Source of the DNA: JBHENC01 sp051000345
Lineage (GTDB): Bacteria > Acidobacteriota > Blastocatellia > Pyrinomonadales > Pyrinomonadaceae
DNA length: 8,036 nt
Reading direction: 5' to 3'
NCBI GenBank assembly: GCA_051000345.1
Contig: JBPCOJ010000126.1
Span: forward strand, 1-8,036
Shown here: piece by piece, positions 5,721-8,036 of the stretch
Numbering within the stretch: position 1 is the first letter of the stretch
Layout: the number at the start of each line of letters is the position of its first letter
The notes under the pieces: generated by a model
What the model was told of the DNA's origin: nothing
Databases searched by the model: none
What the model saw: only the letters and a program-made list of their open reading frames with translations
Made by a program: the position numbers and the translations under genes

Positions 5721-6884
5721 ATGTACAAGCTCTCCGCACGCCAGATTCTCTTGCTCACGATGCTGTCGGCGCTTTTTGCCGCCGGGACAGTCTTTTTTAT
5801 AGACCGCTACGGCACACGCTTTCAGCCACGCGGTGCGGCCTTTTCCGAAAGCGCGCCCGCCGGAATCACCAATCCGTCGATGGCTTCGGACGAGCAAAAT
5901 AATATCGAAGTCTATAAAGCGATTTCGCCGGGCGTCGCATTCATCACTTCGACTGCTTACAGTCAGGACATTTTTAATCCGGGCGAGCGGCAGGGCGCAG
6001 GCTCCGGTTCCGTCATAGACGAGCAGGGCGATATTCTGACGAACGATCACGTCGTTGCGGGCGCGCAGAAGCTAACTGTGAGTTTCGGCATGAGCAAAAC
6101 TTATCCGGCGACAGTCATCGGGCGCGATCCTGATACAGACCTCGCGGTGATTCGGGTCAACGCCCCGCGCGATCAATTGACCGTTGTGCCGCTTGGCGAT
6201 TCCGAACGAATTGTGGTCGGCCAGAAAGTGCTCGCCATCGGCAATCCGTTCGGCCTTGACCGCACTTTGACGACAGGCGTCATCAGCGGATTACAGCGTC
6301 CGATTTACGCGCCGCGAACGGAACGTGTTATCAACGCTATGCAAACAGACGCGTCAATTAATCCGGGCAATTCCGGCGGGCCGCTGCTCGATTCGAGCGG
6401 GCGCATGATCGGCATCAACTCGCAAATTTTATCGCCGAGTGGTGAAGGCTCCGTCGGCGTCGGCTTTGCCATTCCCGTCAACGTCGCCAAACGCATCGTG
6501 CCGCAATTGATACGCAGCGGCGTCGTGCGCCGCCCTGTGCTCGGCGGCTCGTTCTACAACATTAAAAACATAGACCGCAATCAAGTGCGCTTGCCTGTCT
6601 CGGACGGCGCGATGGTTTATCAGGTCGATCCGGGCGGCGGCGCGGCGGCGGCGGGGCTTCGCGGCTTAACTGAAACAGAAGACGGTGACGTTTTGCTAGG
6701 CGACATCATCACCGCGATTGACCGCGAAAAGGTCAGCACGTCCGACGACATCTACCGCCTCCTAGACAAGCATCAAGTCGGCGACACGGTGCGCGTCGAA
6801 GTCGTTCGCGGCAACAATCGCACGACGGTTCCGGTGCGTCTTTCCGAAGCCGCCACAGGTCGGCGCGGCAATCTCCGTCGCTAA
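5721..6884 (+). CDS. Membrane-anchored HtrA/DegP-like serine protease (S1C, one PDZ domain)
   Basis: From the ATG at 5721 the protein is 387 aa. Residues 8-27 form a hydrophobic signal anchor after a short basic start, placing the rest in the periplasm. The trypsin-like domain (about 58-265) has the full triad: H110 in LTNDHVV, D140 in DTDLAVI and S218 in NPGNSGGPLL. The oxyanion glycines are intact, and VLAIGNPFGL and TTGVISG are typical of the family. A single PDZ domain follows (about 268-374), with DGAMVYQVDPGGGAAAAGL and the turn GDIITAIDREKV; it binds exposed C-termini and regulates activity. This is the DegS-like architecture rather than DegP, which has two PDZ domains. The likely role is envelope protein quality control or stress signalling; which one cannot be told here. 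There is no cysteine in the 387 residues. It has its own ribosome site and ends just before a strong terminator. Confidence 0.93.
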   Translation: MYKLSARQILLLTMLSALFAAGTVFFIDRYGTRFQPRGAAFSESAPAGITNPSMASDEQNNIEVYKAISPGVAFITSTAYSQDIFNPGERQGAGSGSVIDEQGDILTNDHVVAGAQKLTVSFGMSKTYPATVIGRDPDTDLAVIRVNAPRDQLTVVPLGDSERIVVGQKVLAIGNPFGLDRTLTTGVISGLQRPIYAPRTERVINAMQTDASINPGNSGGPLLDSSGRMIGINSQILSPSGEGSVGVGFAIPVNVAKRIVPQLIRSGVVRRPVLGGSFYNIKNIDRNQVRLPVSDGAMVYQVDPGGGAAAAGLRGLTETEDGDVLLGDIITAIDREKVSTSDDIYRLLDKHQVGDTVRVEVVRGNNRTTVPVRLSEAATGRRGNLRR

Positions 6885-6897
6885 ATAATTAAGCAAG

Positions 6898-6965
6898 GAA
6901 AGCATCGAGAAAAACTCGCGCGTTGTGAAGTTCAAGCAGTTTCACAACGCGCGAGTTTTGCTTTC
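6898..6965. terminator. Strong bidirectional terminator between convergent genes
   Basis: A perfect 19-bp stem (6911-6929 with 6941-6959) surrounds an 11-nt loop. Its arms begin with AAAA and end with TTTT, so each strand presents a U-run directly after the GC-rich stem. Outside it, GAAAGC (6898-6903) pairs with GCTTTC (6960-6965) across a 7-nt bulge. It lies 13 bp after the protease stop and about 70 bp past the stop of the convergent desaturase gene, so it can end both transcripts. Confidence 0.92.
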
Positions 6966-7035
6966 AAATTCAATTTCACTTCAAGCTCCTTAAAATGTTC
7001 ATTTCATCAACGGGGCTTTCAAATTCTTCATTCTC

Positions 7036-8036
7036 TCATTCGCGCATTACTAATTCAGCCGCCATTTTGCCGGACAGCAGCACGAGCGGAATGCCGCCGC
7101 CGGGATGCGTCGCGCCGCCCGCAAAGTATAAGCCTTCGATGTCGCGCGCTTTGTTCGGCGGGCGCAAAAAAGCGCTCGTCAAGTTGTTCGACGAAACGCC
7201 GTAAATCGAGCCGCGATTAGCGCGATAAGTTTTCAGGAAGTCTTCGGGCGTGATGATTTTTTCGTAATCAATCGCCGCGCTCAAGTTTTCCATCCCGAAG
7301 GATTCCAGCTTGCCCACAATCAAATTACGGTAGTTTGTCGCTTCCTTCGTCCAATCAGTTTCGGAACTTGTGGCGGGCGCGTTGACGAGCACGAACAAAT
7401 TTTCGTGTCCCTTTGGCGCTTGGCTCGCGTCCGTGCGCGACGAAGCGCAAACGTAAATTGTCGGATCATTCGCCGGGCGCAAATCCTCGAAGATCGACTG
7501 AAACTCCGCCGGGTAATTGTTTGAAAAAAAGATGTTGTGATGCGCCAGTTGAGCGTAGCGACGCGAAACTCCGAGCAGCAGCACAAAGCCGCTGCATGAT
7601 GGTTCGATGCGCGCGAGTTTTTTGTTTGTATAGATGCGCCGCGCATCTTCGTCGATGAGCGTGCGGTAAGTTTCCACAGCGTCGGAATTTGCTATTACAG
7701 CGTCGCACCTCCGCACGGTTCCGTCCATCAATCTCACGCCGCACGCGCGTTCGTTTTCGATCAATATTTTTTCGACTTCAGCGCTGGTGCGTATCTCTAT
7801 TTTCAATTCTTCGCAAAGGCGCACGAGCGCGCGCGGCAAGTTGTACATTCCGCCTTGCACGTACCACGCGCCGAGTCCGAATTCGACGTAGGGAATAAGC
7901 GCGAACGTCGCGGGCGCGGCATACGGCGAAGAGCCGTTGTAGGTGGCGAAGCGATTGAATAATTGTTGAAGATGCGTGGAGCGAAAGTATCTGCGAACGT
8001 GGGAGTCTAACGTGCGCCAGGAAGAAATCACAGCAA
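7036..8036 (-). CDS. Phytoene desaturase-family (CrtI-type) FAD oxidoreductase, C-terminal part
   Basis: About 333 residues are inside the window. The frame stays open to the edge, and the GTG at 8031 is only an internal valine codon. CrtI-family enzymes are about 490-510 aa, so roughly 160-170 N-terminal residues, including the dinucleotide-binding GxGxxG motif, lie outside. Visible family features are PYVEFGLGAWYVQGGMYNLPRAL (active-site side of the substrate domain), then KIEIRTSAEVEKIL and CDAVIANSDAVETY. The C-terminal FAD signature is GLYFAGGATHPGGGIPLVLLSG, followed by KMAAELV. The family desaturates or isomerises carotenoid precursors such as phytoene, or introduces related double bonds (CrtD, CrtN), at the membrane. 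HPGGGIPLVLLSG occurs in several subgroups, so the exact substrate is open. No crtB or other carotenoid gene is in the window; neighbours upstream (beyond 8036) would help. It converges on the protease gene across a shared terminator. Confidence 0.87.
   Translation of the reverse strand, partial: AVISSWRTLDSHVRRYFRSTHLQQLFNRFATYNGSSPYAAPATFALIPYVEFGLGAWYVQGGMYNLPRALVRLCEELKIEIRTSAEVEKILIENERACGVRLMDGTVRRCDAVIANSDAVETYRTLIDEDARRIYTNKKLARIEPSCSGFVLLLGVSRRYAQLAHHNIFFSNNYPAEFQSIFEDLRPANDPTIYVCASSRTDASQAPKGHENLFVLVNAPATSSETDWTKEATNYRNLIVGKLESFGMENLSAAIDYEKIITPEDFLKTYRANRGSIYGVSSNNLTSAFLRPPNKARDIEGLYFAGGATHPGGGIPLVLLSGKMAAELVMRE

Noticed and set aside
5538..6050. A 170-codon minus-strand frame in the protease promoter region
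   Set aside because: It runs antisense to the protease coding region, has no recognisable motif and looks like a GC-bias artefact.

Overview
The window looks like ordinary chromosome from a GC-rich, Gram-negative-type bacterium. MurA (peptidoglycan synthesis), an HtrA-like protease with an N-terminal signal anchor, and a carotenoid-type desaturase all fit that. The strong CGCG-rich codon bias, the prmC-murA pairing, an EpsC-type serine acetyltransferase and a DUF5658 membrane protein would suit Acidobacteriota (Blastocatellia/Pyrinomonadaceae-like). That placement is an inference from general impression and has not been tested by alignment. No phage, transposase, CRISPR, rRNA or tRNA was found.

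Layout. (1) 1-392, + strand: the 3' end of an AT-rich gene (about 39% G+C by hand count), probably an NYN-domain (PIN-like) protein. It enters from outside the window and has no visible start. (2) 504-3217, - strand: a housekeeping block read prmC, then murA, then a HIT-family hydrolase, probably one operon. (3) 3218-3412: a divergent intergenic region with a TATAAT box. (4) 3413-4840, + strand: a tightly packed run of a small heavy-metal-associated (HMA, CopZ-like) protein, an 85-aa helix-turn-helix-like protein that starts on the last base of the HMA stop codon, and a serine O-acetyltransferase 22 bp further on. (5) 4841-5036: an intergenic leader with a large nested stem-loop. (6) 5037-5405, + strand: a small DUF5658-type membrane protein. 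(7) 5406-5720: about 315 bp without a convincing gene. (8) 5721-6884, + strand: a membrane-anchored HtrA/DegP-like serine protease with one PDZ domain. (9) 6898-6965: a very strong bidirectional terminator between convergent genes. (10) 7036-8036, - strand: the C-terminal two-thirds of a CrtI-type phytoene desaturase-family oxidoreductase, cut by the window edge.

How the genes may work together. The - strand block covers release-factor methylation (PrmC), the first committed step of peptidoglycan synthesis (MurA) and nucleotide-conjugate hydrolysis (HIT). The + strand run puts a thiol-based metal carrier and an unknown small regulator-like protein directly before the enzyme that makes the cysteine precursor O-acetylserine, which suggests a metal/thiol link but does not prove it. 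The least explained features are the HMA plus HTH-like gene pair and the structured leader of the DUF5658 gene. One arm of that leader can pair either locally or with the DUF5658 start codon. I see no clear-cut new defence or mobile system here.
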